Source of the DNA: Chondrosia reniformis | Taxonomy: Eukaryota > Porifera > Demospongiae > Chondrillida > Chondrillidae | DNA length: 64,000 bases | Assembly: GCA_947172415.1 (NCBI GenBank) | Contig: OX359201.1 | Location: forward strand, 2,976,001 to 3,040,000 | Direction: 5' to 3' | Shown here: positions 25,441-36,400 of the stretch, one piece after another | How the letters are laid out: every line of letters begins with the position of its first letter | How positions within the stretch are numbered: position 1 is the stretch's first letter | Translations under genes and position numbers: made by a program | Notes under the pieces: model-generated | The model's input: the letters and a program-made list of their open reading frames with translations, nothing else | Database searches by the model: none | What the model was told of the DNA's origin: nothing

Positions 25441-25660
25441 TTGTGCTTCAGAATCTGGAACTGCACTAGCCAGGGATTGGGACAGATGTCACTTGTCAAT
25501 GATTACCAAACGTTTCAACCCAATCTCGGGTCTTCATCAGTGGTAGTGAGATTACAGGGCAAGGTGACTTATATATCGGTAGGGGGAGGGGCAGGTGAGA
25601 TGACTGTAGGCGGGAAAATAATGGGCGGGGAACTGGGAGTGTGGGAGGTCGCGTGAGGTA
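25441..25660 (-). mobile_element. End of a second Penelope-like element with hammerhead-like core
   Basis: The minus strand carries CTGATGA, then GACCC-GAGATT-GGGTT (a five-pair stem II with one G-T), then GAAAC followed by GTTTG-GT-A. A distal stem I pairing (TCACT with AGTGA) is present. The arrangement is that of Penelope-like-element terminal hammerheads. No RT is adjacent, so only the end region remains. The satellite-facing side is an abrupt junction. Confidence 0.5.
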
Positions 25661-25741
25661 TATTTTATACAATAAGATAAAACAAACAGTGCAGTAAGTA
25701 AGGAATAAATAGGTAAATGAGAGAAAAGAACTAGGTAATGG

Positions 25742-25948
25742 AAAAAAAAAAAAAAAAAAAAAAAAAAGGGAAGGAGGGGGTTGCAGGAAATGAGGAGGAA
25801 CATCATGCAGTGAAAGTGTGTGACTGGATGGGTCAAGGGGTGGGTGGGGCTTGACTAGTCTGAGGATCGAAGCTGGCGGACGAGGAGGTCATAAACTGCA
25901 TGATGTTCCTCCTCATTTCCTGCAACCCCCTCCTTCCCTTTTTTTTTT
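25742..25948. repeat. Poly-A run and 54-bp inverted repeat
   Basis: Twenty-six A residues (25742-25767) lead into an arm GGGAAGGAGGGGGTTGCAGG that continues to 25811. The exact complement lies at 25895-25948, ending in ten T. The loop is about 83 bp. It may be two retrotransposed tails in opposite orientation or a foldback unit. Confidence 0.8.
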
Positions 25949-25952
25949 AGGA

Positions 25953-26024
25953 GCTGCCACAGGCAGCCCTTATATTGTTTTCATTTGCCGATTACGTTGT
26001 ACGGCTTCATGTTACGGAAAGATA
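25953..26024. repeat. Dispersed ~70-bp repeat with hairpin, copy 1
   Basis: GGAGCTGCCACAGGCAGCCC, then ATATTGTTTTCA and CGGCTTCATGTTACGG, matches 33328-33396 (GGGGCGCCACAGGCGCCCC, ATATTGTTTTCA). Both copies start with a short perfect stem, although the stem bases differ. That is compensatory change, suggesting the hairpin itself is conserved. Confidence 0.55.
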
Positions 26025-26947
26025 TATATACAGTGCAAGTTACAATATACAAAGGTAATCTAATATAATATAATATAAATAATTTAATTAATTCATATGG
26101 CTCCAAGAAAGGACCTAGAAACAAAATGGGCATATCATCATAAAGTTTAGGGTATAAAACTCATTTTAAAAGAAGGGATTTTTTATTTAGACCTCCGTTT
26201 GTTAGAAAACGGAGGACAAAGTTTGCATATAAAAGGCCATAGGACTATAGAAAACCTATGGGAAATTTATATGCAAACCATGTGTTATATTTATAAAAAA
26301 TTTCAATTTGTCAGATAACTGTGAAATCAACATATATCATGGTACATGTGTATAAGAAACGTCTGGCGAAGTTTTGCTTACTTAAATGAGCAAAATAATC
26401 AAGATATAATGAAGAATTCAAAGTTACGATTGCGCAAGCTGGTGATGTATTGTGATTTTTTCTAATGCGTCACCAACACCTTCATATGTCGCTCCGTACA
26501 CACATTTTGTGAATCATGTGACGTTGCGTAAACGTCACCGACTCGTTGCTAAAGAAGATCATCCTTTCGAGAACGGCTATGACAAGTCGACGCTCTCCTA
26601 CGAGAAGGAGCTACCGAATAAGCGAGTTGTAGCGAAGGTTAGATAAAACGTATTTGTATACGTTCATGCTAAGTTTAAGCCAAAAGTGTTGCTATATATA
26701 TTGATGTAAAGAAATAAAAGAAATTCGTTTAGACGACCGTAGTAAAACTGTGGTACTTTAAGCTCCGTCATAATCTGCTTATGTTTTCTATTACTTATCC
26801 ATGTGTGTACGTGTGCAGGAGTGTAATTGGATACGTAGGGGTGGATTTGGATAAATATGCGTACGTGCAAGCTCATGAGTTGAGTTGAGATGAGTTGAGA
26901 TAATGAGTTTCACTATAATGAGATTCCACTCTATATACAGTGCAAGT
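26025..26947 (+). mobile_element. ~925-bp dispersed element R, copy 1
   Basis: Begins TATATACAGTGCAAGT and ends with the same 16 bp in direct orientation. Copies lie at 31054-31984 (same strand) and 56575-57514 (opposite strand), all closely similar. A conserved internal hairpin (about 26221-26280: GTTTGCATATAAA with its complement around CCATAGG) is present. Short open frames inside are not conserved as proteins. Because the 16-bp ends are identical in all three copies they belong to the element and are not target duplications. Confidence 0.8.
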
Positions 26948-27730
26948 AAATTCATGTACACATTCATCCATGGGCTCCTGTGTACCTATTTCCTCATTTA
27001 GAGCATTTTAAAAGTCTTTGAATATGACTGTGTGTTCTGTTTGAGTTCTAGAGGTACATTTTAAGGCAAAGTCTACAATTAGTAATTTGTGTCTCAAGAA
27101 AACGTAAATGGTAGCTTTCAAAGTTCATTCATTTGCACATGTATAAGGAAACGAAATAATCGCTACCATCCTTTGCAGATTCCATACACATTAATGCTCT
27201 ACATAAGAGTATATACCACCGTATATGCGTAACTCTGATAAGAACAGCAATGTTTACATACCCAATACGCAAACACATGTCTCGCTTCTTAATCATGCAG
27301 AAAGCTGATCAAGGTAAGTAAAGCTAGATCGAATCGGCTTACGCAATTGTCAAATCTCGAATAGAACGTTTACGCTGTCCAGGACACTTAATCGTTAGGA
27401 GTCGTCCTGAATCGTTAGGAGTTTTTTGTCAATATACCGCACCTTGCGCAAGCTTCAATTGCATAAATAACGATAGAAAGGCTTCGTTAACTTAAGCTTC
27501 TTGAACGCCGCCATTTGCAAAACCGATTGTATACGAACATCGGGAAGTAATATAGCAAATATAAGAGCGCGTGGGCGGCCCACTGTTAACACTATCATTG
27601 TGTTAATAGATATCCTCTGTTTTATTACTCCTTCGAGTAAAAGAAGTCTATTGTTACAGTATATTGTTCCACGTTTTTCCTTGGTGATTTTGCTTTGAAT
27701 TAAGTAAGTTTATTGATTACATAAGAAATA
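26948..27730. other. Intergenic sequence, no gene recognised
   Basis: Unique AT-rich DNA. It shares a short stretch with 14330-14540 (near 27115-27240) and an inverted piece with 59410-59450 (CCGCCATTTGCAAAA near 27507). An open frame of 65 codons at 27501 has no recognisable domain. Confidence 0.5.
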
Positions 27731-27745
27731 TAGTTACTAGCTAAA

Positions 27746-28059
27746 TAAATATTGCTAAGAATTTTGAAAGAAGTTAACTGTCTAATCAAATAAGTTCACT
27801 GAGGAATATAGTTCACACTATCACTATCACTATTATTATTTTGACAGGAGTGCCCCTTCAGCCAGTGGCTGGTCTACCAGGGGTCCTGTAAACAAAGTAC
27901 AATAACAGTACATACAACATGTAAATCAGTCAATGAAATCAGTTTGTTATCTGCAGGGGGCAGTGTCACTGAAAATCTGGCCTGGGCTTGAACTTGACAC
28001 ATCCCATAATCACTCAATCTTGAATCTTTTGCCTTTAAGCTCTAGACCATCAGCACCTG
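27746..28059 (-). mobile_element. tRNA-derived SINE with 15-bp target duplication
   Basis: Bracketed by TAGTTACTAGCTAAA at 27731-27745 and 28060-28074. On the minus strand the head reads GGTGCTGATGGTCTAGAG, an RNA polymerase III A-box-like TGGTCTAGAG, followed about 50 bp later by a B-box-like AGTTCAAGCCC (near 27984-27994). The spacing suggests a class II (Leu/Ser-type) tRNA-like head. The tail side contains simple-repeat AATAATAGTGATAGTGATAG. Length 314 bp fits SINEs. Confidence 0.7.
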
Positions 28060-28337
28060 TAGTTACTAGCTAAAGAACTACATACAATGACAGACTTCTT
28101 CTAGGGAATCTGTGACTTGACATACTTGTTCAACTGTTCTCTAGTTCATATACTACTATCTTCTTGAGAGAAGAAACACAAGCACTGAAATTGTTATTAA
28201 AAACATCAAAGTAAGTTTGACACATAATCTAACTACCTATCTTGAATGTTACTTTAAACACTAAAACACATACATGTGTATTGCTAGTCATGTGAACATT
28301 GCTTTGTTTCTTTAAATGGTTTGTAAGTATCAATATC

Positions 28338-28412
28338 CAATTCCTAGGACAGGTTGTATACATGCAGCCTGTTTCGCCCAATACCAGGGCTCATCAGCTA
28401 GGTGGGATTTCT
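28338..28412 (-). ncRNA. Hammerhead ribozyme, complete three-stem fold
   Basis: Minus strand, 5' to 3': CCTAG (stem I), CTGATGA, GCCC-TGGTATT-GGGC (stem II, four pairs), GAAA, then ACAGG with CCTGT (stem III, five pairs) closing a ~14-nt loop, then the cleavage C of GTC, then CTAGG (stem I return, five pairs). All invariant core bases are present. The open stem is stem I, so this is a type I topology. It lies ~290 bp upstream of, and antisense to, the GRP-repeat gene. The host element is unclear; related cores occur in Penelope-like elements. Confidence 0.75.
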
Positions 28413-28695
28413 GGTGTGAGTAATCACATCTTACGTGTGATTCACATTTGGTATGATGATCACACCAGTTTTTTTACAGTGCATCATAGGTACAGCATAG
28501 CATTGGCAGTAGATATCTACACAAAAGGACAGACAGTCAATAGTAAATGTTTGCTATACCATACCCATGAGTTTTGACATGTCTCACTCACAGCTTATGT
28601 TTCTCTTATGTTTCTGCAGAATAATATTCACAATACATCAGTTTCAGCAATCAGGAAATTGGTGAGAAGTACGTACGTACGTAAATGTCTAAAAT

Positions 28696-29343
28696 ATGCC
28701 AAAGTTCTTTAGATCATGCTACAGTTGTAATAAAAGTGTGCATGTTAGACAAAAGCAGTGCAAGCACTGTGGTGTCTCTTTGACATCTAAATCAGTAAAA
28801 AACACTGGAATAAGTAAAAGAATTGCAAAGGGTAGACCTCTGGGTACAACAGCTTCAGCTGGGTACAGTGTTTCTAATGGTAGACCTGCAGGTACCACTG
28901 CTGAAGCTGGGTATGATGTCAGCAAGTCTGGTGGCAGACCCACAGGTACCACTGCCAAAACCGGCTACAATGTTTCCAATGGCAGACCCACAGGTACCAC
29001 TGCCGAAGCTGGGTATGATGTCAGCAAGTCTGGTGGCAGACCCACAGGTACCACTGCCGAAGCTGGGTATGATGTCAGCAAGTCTGGTGGCAGACCCACA
29101 GGTACCACTGCTGAAGCTGGCTATGACGTCAGCAAGTCTGGTGGTAGACCCACAGGTACCACTGCCGAAGCTGGCTATGGCATTGGTGTAGCAGGTGGGA
29201 GACCTTTAGGTGTTGTAGACCAGCAATCAAGAAGAAGCAACACGGCAACACAATGTCAGCAGACACGCACAAGACAAAGTGAAGAAATGTGCACAAATCA
29301 AGAGGAAATTGAGAAACAATGGTGCACTGACATGAATCACTAA
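28696..29343 (+). CDS. Zinc-ribbon protein with GRP-x-GTT tandem repeats
   Basis: 215 residues. Residues 8-26 form a zinc ribbon, C-x2-C-x11-C-x2-C (CYSCNK to CKHCG). Residues ~46-175 are seven to eight repeats of a ~20-residue unit centred on GRPTGTTAEAGY, separated by DVSKSGG. The GRP core resembles an AT-hook, so minor-groove DNA binding is plausible. Repeats 4-7 are almost identical at DNA level. The stop is 6 bp before the next frame (Pif1-like helicase), whose open frame extends back to 29331, so the two probably were one protein split by a single frameshift. Similar GRP-repeat proteins occur in mobile-helicase genes of basal animals (from memory). The start codon is the first ATG before the zinc ribbon. 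Confidence 0.75.
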   Translation: MPKFFRSCYSCNKSVHVRQKQCKHCGVSLTSKSVKNTGISKRIAKGRPLGTTASAGYSVSNGRPAGTTAEAGYDVSKSGGRPTGTTAKTGYNVSNGRPTGTTAEAGYDVSKSGGRPTGTTAEAGYDVSKSGGRPTGTTAEAGYDVSKSGGRPTGTTAEAGYGIGVAGGRPLGVVDQQSRRSNTATQCQQTRTRQSEEMCTNQEEIEKQWCTDMNH

Positions 29344-31082
29344 ATCGGGTGGCAAAAGTTGATGAAACAGATGTCAAGGATGCTGAAATCTTCCTTCAAA
29401 AGATTGATATTAAAAATTCTATTGACATCTTCAGCAAACCACACTGGCTACATGATGACTTGTCCACTAAACCACTTCTAATAAAATTGCTTGCTCAGTA
29501 TCCAGCTGGCACTATCTTAGTGGACAAACGAGGGAAATACTGGAGAAGGAGAGCTAAAGTAGCAGTTACTAGATTTCATTTTTTGGCTCCTGCTGGTGAG
29601 ACACAGGAGCAATTCTATGAGCAGAAATATCTCTTGAATATTCCCTTAACCGAGGAGGATATTATAACTAGTCAACCTCCACAATCATGGATGCAGCTAT
29701 GTGTGGAAAAAGGTCTTTGTGACAAGGAAGGCGATGCACTAAACTGCCTCCACACAGCTGTATCCAAAGGATTCAAATACGAAGAGTTGAAAACACTAGT
29801 TCAACTCTTTGTAGATAACAAGTTCATTTCTGCTAATGAAGGTGATGTTTTTATGGCCGATATCCCACTTGGTGCTGAAACAAATGAAGAGGAAGCTGAA
29901 GTCACAGACACCTTGTTGGGAGATGTCAGCACTGATTATGGTACTTTGCTACCGCATACCAATGCAAACCTGCAAAGCTACAAAGACAAATACACACCCT
30001 CACAAAAACGTGCTTTTGAATGGGTCACTGAAAAAATTGAAAGCGGTAAAAAAATTTCTGCAGCAATAGTTGGTCCTGCAGGAACAGGTAAGTCATTTGT
30101 CCTTAATGCCATTGTAGCCCATTGCAGGAACAAGGGCTTAGTTGTGAGTAAACTTGCTCCTAGTGGTGTTGCTGCACACCTAATAGGAGGAGTTACACTG
30201 CATCAGTTCTTTAAACTCGATATTGATCTGAAATGTGGTCTGGAGCATGGTACAGCTCAGACAACCTCTTTGAGAAAGACTGATGTAATCATAATAGATG
30301 AATTTTCTATGATTGATGCAACATTATTTTTAACAATTGAAGGACTCTGCAGACGTTATGCAAAAAAAGGTAGTTCTAAGCATCCTTGGGGAAGTAGACA
30401 CGTCATTCTACTTGGTGATCCTGCTCAGTTGCCAGCTGTGTCCAACAAGGACATATTTGGCACTGACTTATGGATGACTTTTAACATGCTACTGTTAAGA
30501 GAAGTAGTTAGAGCCAAAGACCCTGACCTGCAATGTCTCCTTGATAAAGTGAGGCTTGGCATACATGATGCAGAAGTTCATAAGATTTTGCACTCCAGAT
30601 GGGAGCAGGAAGATTTAGGGAAAGTAGATCTAAAAGCTACAATCATTATATGTTAAAAAAGACAAGAATGTAATCATTACAATGAATTGTGCTTGGAAAT
30701 GTTAGACGGTGAAGGCAGGCTATACAATGCTATAGACACAGACCACAATGGCATGCCTCTAAGACTACAAGATAAAAAAAGAATAGAAAAACTGTCTGAT
30801 AAATTGCCAGATCAACTACACTTAAAAGTGGGTGCAAGGGTTGTGGTAAGACGGAACATAAAGGTAGTCCATGGTTGGGTTAATGGCACAATAGCTCAAA
30901 TTGTTTCATTAAATACTAACTGTATTGTTCTGTGCCAAATTGATAACCCAAAGGAACGCTTAGCCTTACCACGTTTCAAACAAATTATTCAAGTAGGAGG
31001 AAGTTCCTACTACATTGTGCGAAGGCAATTTCCAGTTATACCTGGATATGCTGTATATACAGTGCAAGTTACAATATACTAA
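29331..31082 (+). pseudogene. Pif1-like mobile helicase, broken and 3'-truncated
   Basis: The frame runs from 29331 (no ATG of its own) with an in-frame TAA at 30654. An N-terminal region of ~220 residues has no clear family. Then comes a Pif1/RecD-type helicase: Walker A GPAGTGKSF (nt ~30073), APSGVAAHLIGG, LHQFF, Walker B VIIIDEFSMID (~30285), LLGDPAQLPAV (~30410). After the TAA it continues with ECNHYNELCLEML, LKVGARVVVRRNI, GWVNGT and RRQFPVIPGYAV. There it ends where element R copy 2 begins. The family's last motif (TVHKVQG and beyond) is absent. It is probably part of a Helitron-like or other helicase-bearing transposon. No HUH Rep domain is seen. Confidence 0.75.
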
Positions 31083-31984
31083 GGTAATCTAATATAATAT
31101 AAATAAATAAATAATATAATATAATTAATTCATATGGCTCCAAGAAAGAACCTAAAAACAAAATGGGCATATCATCATAAAGTTTAGGGTATAAAACTCA
31201 TTTTAAATTAAGGGATTTTTGATTTAGGCCTCCGTTTGTTAGAAAACAGAGGACAAAGTCTGCATATAAAAGGCCATAGGACTATAGAAAACCTATGGGA
31301 AATTTATATGCAAACCACGTGTTATATTGATAAAAATTGTCAGTTTGTCAGATAACTGTGAAATCAACATATATCATGGTACATGTGTATAAGAAACGTC
31401 TGGCGAAGTTTTGCTTAATTAAATGAGCAAAATAATCAAGATATAATGAAGAATTCAAAGTTACGATTGCGCAAGCTGGTGATGTATTGTGATGTCTTTC
31501 TAATGCGTCACCAACACCTTCGTATGTCGCTCCGTACACACATTTTGTGAATCATGTGACGTTGCCAAAACGTCACCGACTCGTTGCTAAAGAAGATCAT
31601 CCTTTCGAGAATGGCTATGACAAGTCGACGCTCTCCTACGAGAAGGAGCTACCGAATAAGCGAGTTGTAGCGAAGGTTAGATAAAACGTATTTGTATACG
31701 TTCATGCTAAGTTTAAGCCAAAAGTGTTGTTATATATATTGATGTAAAGAAATAAAAGAAATTCGTTTAGACGACCGTAGTAAAACTGTGGTACTTTAAG
31801 CTCCGTCATCTCTGCTTATGTTTTCTATTACTTATCCATGTGTGTACGTGTGCAGGAGTGTAATTGGATACGTAGGGGTGGATTTGGATAAATATGCGTG
31901 CGTGCAAGCTCATGAGTTGAGTTGAGATGAGTTGAGATAATGAGTTTCACTATAATGAGATTCCACTCTATATACAGTGCAAGT
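31054..31984 (+). mobile_element. Element R, copy 2
   Basis: Same 16-bp direct ends and internal sequence as copy 1, with small indels (for example TAATATAATATAAATAAATAAAT near the start). Its left end lies inside the helicase codons for GYAV, so the helicase tail has been replaced. Together with copy 1 it brackets ~4.1 kb holding the SINE, ribozyme, GRP gene and helicase. Confidence 0.8.
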
Positions 31985-32124
31985 AAATTATATATATATA
32001 TATAGGAATAAGGAGTGTTATATATTATGCTTGTTTAAATACAATCAAGTACTACACAGTGCAAGTTACAAATTTATACACGGATGCAAGTGACTCCCAA
32101 GATAATCACACTGAGCTAGGTATA

Positions 32125-32588
32125 TAATATAATACGGATGCAAATGACTCCCAAAATAATCACAATCAGGTATATTAAACGCTACAAGACTTTAGCCACA
32201 CTGAAATTCTCAACTGCTGCATACAGAGTAGTAGTCTCTACAGATCATATAAGGTTAAATACATGGCCTTCCAATTACCTTTTCACACCTAAGTATAGAC
32301 TGAAGATGATGCATCTGCATGCCATTATCAGCAAAAATTCCAGTCTCATGCAGGGGATCTCAGCCAATAATCACCGCAGATTTGACTTGCCTTGAGTGTC
32401 AGCTAGGAGTACCATTGGTTGCTTGCATGCATTCACATAAACAACAGGGTTAGAGACGATTTGGTAACTTGCACACAGGGACATAAAGGCTGGGGCCTTT
32501 AATTTATTTCATGAAAAATGTCCCTTGTGTGTAGTATTCTTGTATTCTTGTGATTATTTTGGGAGTCATTTGCATCCGTATTATATTA
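32125..32588. mobile_element. 464-bp MITE with 41-bp terminal inverted repeats
   Basis: The left end TAATATAATACGGATGCAAA continues to 32165; its complement ends at 32588. A second, slightly diverged copy of the end sequence (ACGGATGCAAGTGACTCCC) lies just outside the left terminus at about 32081-32115, as a tandem end duplication. A partial copy including the doubled end is at about 56130-56535. Non-coding; the internal part has a small GGGACAT/ATGTCCC inverted repeat. Confidence 0.75.
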
Positions 32589-32841
32589 GTAGTATTCTTG
32601 CAGTGCTTAGTTGGTGTAGACATTCCTTAAATCTATAATTATGGTTAGCAATAGCATTGAAGTGTTTCTGTGTGTGAGATTTCACTAATTTGTTGGTAAT
32701 GAGGATATGCATTAAAGACTATCTAACAAAGTCTTGGCATCCCTCTTTGCTTGCTGGTTAGTGTTGAACGTCAACTTATGTTAAATGAGACAAACAAATA
32801 TATAATAAATAATAAATCGATATGGAGTTTATGTGGCGCAC

Positions 32842-32905
32842 GAAATGAGCCTTTGGCTGTACCTACTATCAATATTGATAGTAGGTACCGCCAAAGGCTC
32901 ATTTC
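32842..32905. repeat. 64-bp near-perfect palindrome
   Basis: GAAATGAGCCTTTGGC and GTACCTACTATC pair with their complements around the centre AATATT, with a single mismatched pair. It would form a cruciform or hairpin. No coding role seen. Confidence 0.8.
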
Positions 32906-33327
32906 ATGTGTATTTGCATATTTGGTGATAACCTTCGCCTTTACAGTCGACTGCAAAAATGAATGTTCAGTTTCAAGCTATATGAATGTCACGTAATTCT
33001 CACTGTAGGACTATAAGTTTAAAATATTTTCTAAAACGTTGAATCTATAAGGTTGAATAACTGATCAGTAAGGTCAAAATCATATCCCCTTTCGATCTAC
33101 ACTTACTAAGAACTTCCGCCAAGTTAATTACTTTAGCTGCAATACAGCTGTCGAGTAAGCGTTATTTCCTCTCGTTTTGTTTAGTATAAACACTCTTTAT
33201 TTATTATATACACCCTACTGTTTTGTATAAACATTCTATTATTAATTAATCACCTTTATAATGTATTGTTTTCATAACGCGATTTATGTATGGCTTCGTG
33301 TTACGGATATGTATTATTATTATTTTT

Positions 33328-33396
33328 GGGGCGCCACAGGCGCCCCTATATTGTTTTCAGAAATTATGTTAACGTATGGCTTCCTGTTCGTAGTCT
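33328..33396. repeat. Dispersed hairpin repeat, copy 2
   Basis: A perfect 8-bp stem GGGGCGCC-ACA-GGCGCCCC followed by ATATTGTTTTCA. It is homologous to 25953-26024 and sits just upstream of the cadherin exon, inside what is probably its preceding intron. Confidence 0.6.
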
Positions 33397-33430
33397 TGTA
33401 TATATATATATATACTCACCATATTTTCAG

Positions 33431-36400
33431 GAAACATTGTATTCAACAGTTATACGAGAAGATCAGCCAGTGAATAGTATTATATTAGAGGTGAAAGGTC
33501 ATGATGATGATCAGTCATTAGAATTTGGAATTACAAATTACACTCTTCGTAGCCAAAGACATCTCCCCTTTGATATCAACCTTGAAGGACACATCTTACT
33601 GACAGAACCTTTGGATTATGAAGATGGTAGACACTTATATTTTTTTGAAGTTATAGCATTCGATGGTAGTGGTCTAATGGGATCTAGTGAAGTTAGGGTT
33701 AATGTGACTAATGTACCTGATGTACCACCGTGTGCAGATAGGGATGTGTATAGTGTTGAAGTGGAAGAGAATACACTTCCAAATGGTACTCTTCTGAAGT
33801 TAACAGTCCCTTATAATGACGGCGGTAGCAGACTCAATTTTAGCCTAATTGATCAAGAAAATGTAACTAAATTGGTTCATCTTAGCCCAGAAGGCTTCTT
33901 GACTCTAAGAAATTCATTCAACTATGAAACATCCTCTCTAATAAAGCTGACTGTCTCTATTTCCAACAACTTTCTGGAGTGTCCTGACCTGCTAATGGTG
34001 AACATTCATGTCCTGGATGTCAATGAGTATGCACCAGCCCTTGAAATAGAATCATATAATACTAGTGTACCTGAGAACACTGAACCAGATATTCTTCTAA
34101 TGATAACTGCTAATGATGCAGATGGAGGAATATTTGGTGACATTTTAGAGTTCATAATCCAACCAGACGATGTTCCATTTCAAATATCACGAAGTGGAAG
34201 TCTGTTTGCAACAAGATTATTTGATGCTGAAACTGATCCAATCCAATTTCAGTTTGAAGTATATGTCATTGACACAGGGAGATTGGAATCAAAACCGTTA
34301 AATGTTATAGTGAAAATTGATGACCTAAATGAGTTTATGCCACAACTGTCAGAACTCCCCATAGATATATACCTGGCTGAAAATACCCCACTTAACAAGA
34401 CTTTTTACACTGTAGAAGCAACAGATAAAGATCGTGATACTAGTGTAAATGACCTTACTTATTCAGTTACTAATGGAAGCTCCTTGATCAGAATTGATAA
34501 GCAAAGTGGAGATGTTTCACTGGTGAGCCAGCTTGATTTTGAGACCTCAAGAGAAATAAGAACAGTTGTGTCTGTTAGTGATGGAACCTATGCAAGTGAC
34601 GTTGAGCTTCATATTGTAGTAATAGATGTTAACGAAGAATCTCCTGAGATTTTAAACACCTTGCCATCTGACATATTTGTTGAGGAAAACATTTCCATTA
34701 ACAAGACAATTGATGATCTTACTATAGAAGTTAGAGATAAGGATAGTGGCTCTGCATTATTAGCTCAAATATTTGGTAGTAAAGGTTATTTTAATATTAC
34801 CACAGAAATCAGTGACAATGACACAATGATTATAAGAACAGTCGTCTCTGAAAATCTTGATTATGAATCCCAGAACACTATGTTTGTCCTTGTGTACCAT
34901 ATTTGTGATATGGAAGGTCTCTGTATTCAGTTAATAGTGAAAGTTCATATTTCTAATGTGAATGAGTTTCCTCCTGTTTTTGGTCCAATGGAAGCAATAT
35001 TGTTTGTTCCTGAAGCAGCCATGGTGTTCAACCCCCCAGTTCACATGATTGCTGTTAGTGACGAGGATGGTGGCCAGGCTGGAAACACTTGCTGTTTGTA
35101 TTCCAAAAATGATGCCTTTGAGATTGATAAAGACTGTAATATAAGGCTTATTAGAGAGTTAGATTACTGCAGTGATAAGGTGTTTAGCCTTCCAGTTACT
35201 GTGACAGATAAAGGCAATCCACCCCTCACAGCTGAGACAATAATCCACATATCCATATCACCTGTAAATAACCAGCCAGTGAACATTGAAATAAGAACTC
35301 CTGAATATACCATGACAGAAGAATCTATTCTGCATCTTTTCGATTATATCAATATCACTGATGATAGCTGTGCTGATGTCTACACAGCCTCTTTAGTTGT
35401 GAAGGACCTAGACCTTAGAATGACAAAGGGTGAAGGATTGAGGGTAGGAGTAGAGGGAAGTGACAGTAGCATTCATTTCTTCTCTCAAAGGAGTGGGTCA
35501 ACAGCAAATTTAGTGGAGACGCTTAAATAAACTGTTTATTATAATGATGATGATGAACCAGTAACTCGAATAAGAGTTATACAATTGAATATTTCTGACG
35601 GATTCTTTACCACAACTCAAGAAATAACAATCAATATTGTGTCGGAGAACGACCATGTAGGTACCTTTGAGAGGGATGAAAGGATCCCTGTGTACCTAAA
35701 CATGGGTTTTAATGCCACCCTTGTGGCTCCCCATTTGGCATATGAAGATGAGGATACAGGGGAAGCTTCTTACAAGGCAGTAGCATCATTGGTGCATTTT
35801 CCAGGTACTAGTTGCAACAGAAATGAGCGTAATATTAAACTGACATTATCACAATTTGATTTTGATTCAATTATTAACCTTCTGCCTGATCCTGAATGGA
35901 GAGTACCTTTCTATAAAAAGGCAAGGGTTGTTCCATTTAACAGTGACCATGTGGGTTATTATTTTGATTCTTCTAGTATATTAGTTTTGAAGAAGAATGG
36001 GCCCATAGACTTAAGAAACTTTTCATTTTTATCTTGGTTGGAAATTGACCGTCCTGGTAATGTAATGACAATTAAAAGTAAATATAAAAGCAATCCCATT
36101 ATCAAAATTGAAACGACTTGGACCAAGTTTAAGTTAGTGACTTCAAAGAAAACTATGACTTGGGAATGGAGCATTGCAGAAATAGAATGGACTCATGTAG
36201 CAGTTACTTTCAAAGGGGAAGAGGTGAATCTCTATGTGAATGGAATCAGTCAAGGATCAAGGCAACTTCCACAACTAGACAATGATATTCTTTCAAAATA
36301 TTTTGTTACTGTCGGAGGCCTAAATAAACATTTTAAAAGAAGAACTCTCATTCATAAAGGCTTTGTTGGAGGTATGTCGGGAGCAGCATTAATCCTCAAT

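Noticed and set aside
30654-30656. Reassigned stop codons, given several in-frame stops in the window
   Set aside because: TAA and TAG are both involved, other long genes end normally at TAA/TAG, and animal nuclear codes do not reassign them.
26025-31984. The two direct R copies as long terminal repeats of a retroelement
   Set aside because: No TG...CA ends, no primer-binding site, no gag or pol between them; the interval holds a helicase gene, a SINE and unrelated sequence.
33290-33430. N-terminal 47 residues upstream of the cadherin exon (MASCYGYVLLLFLG...)
   Set aside because: It overlaps a dispersed hairpin repeat and ends at a strong splice acceptor; more likely intron than signal peptide.
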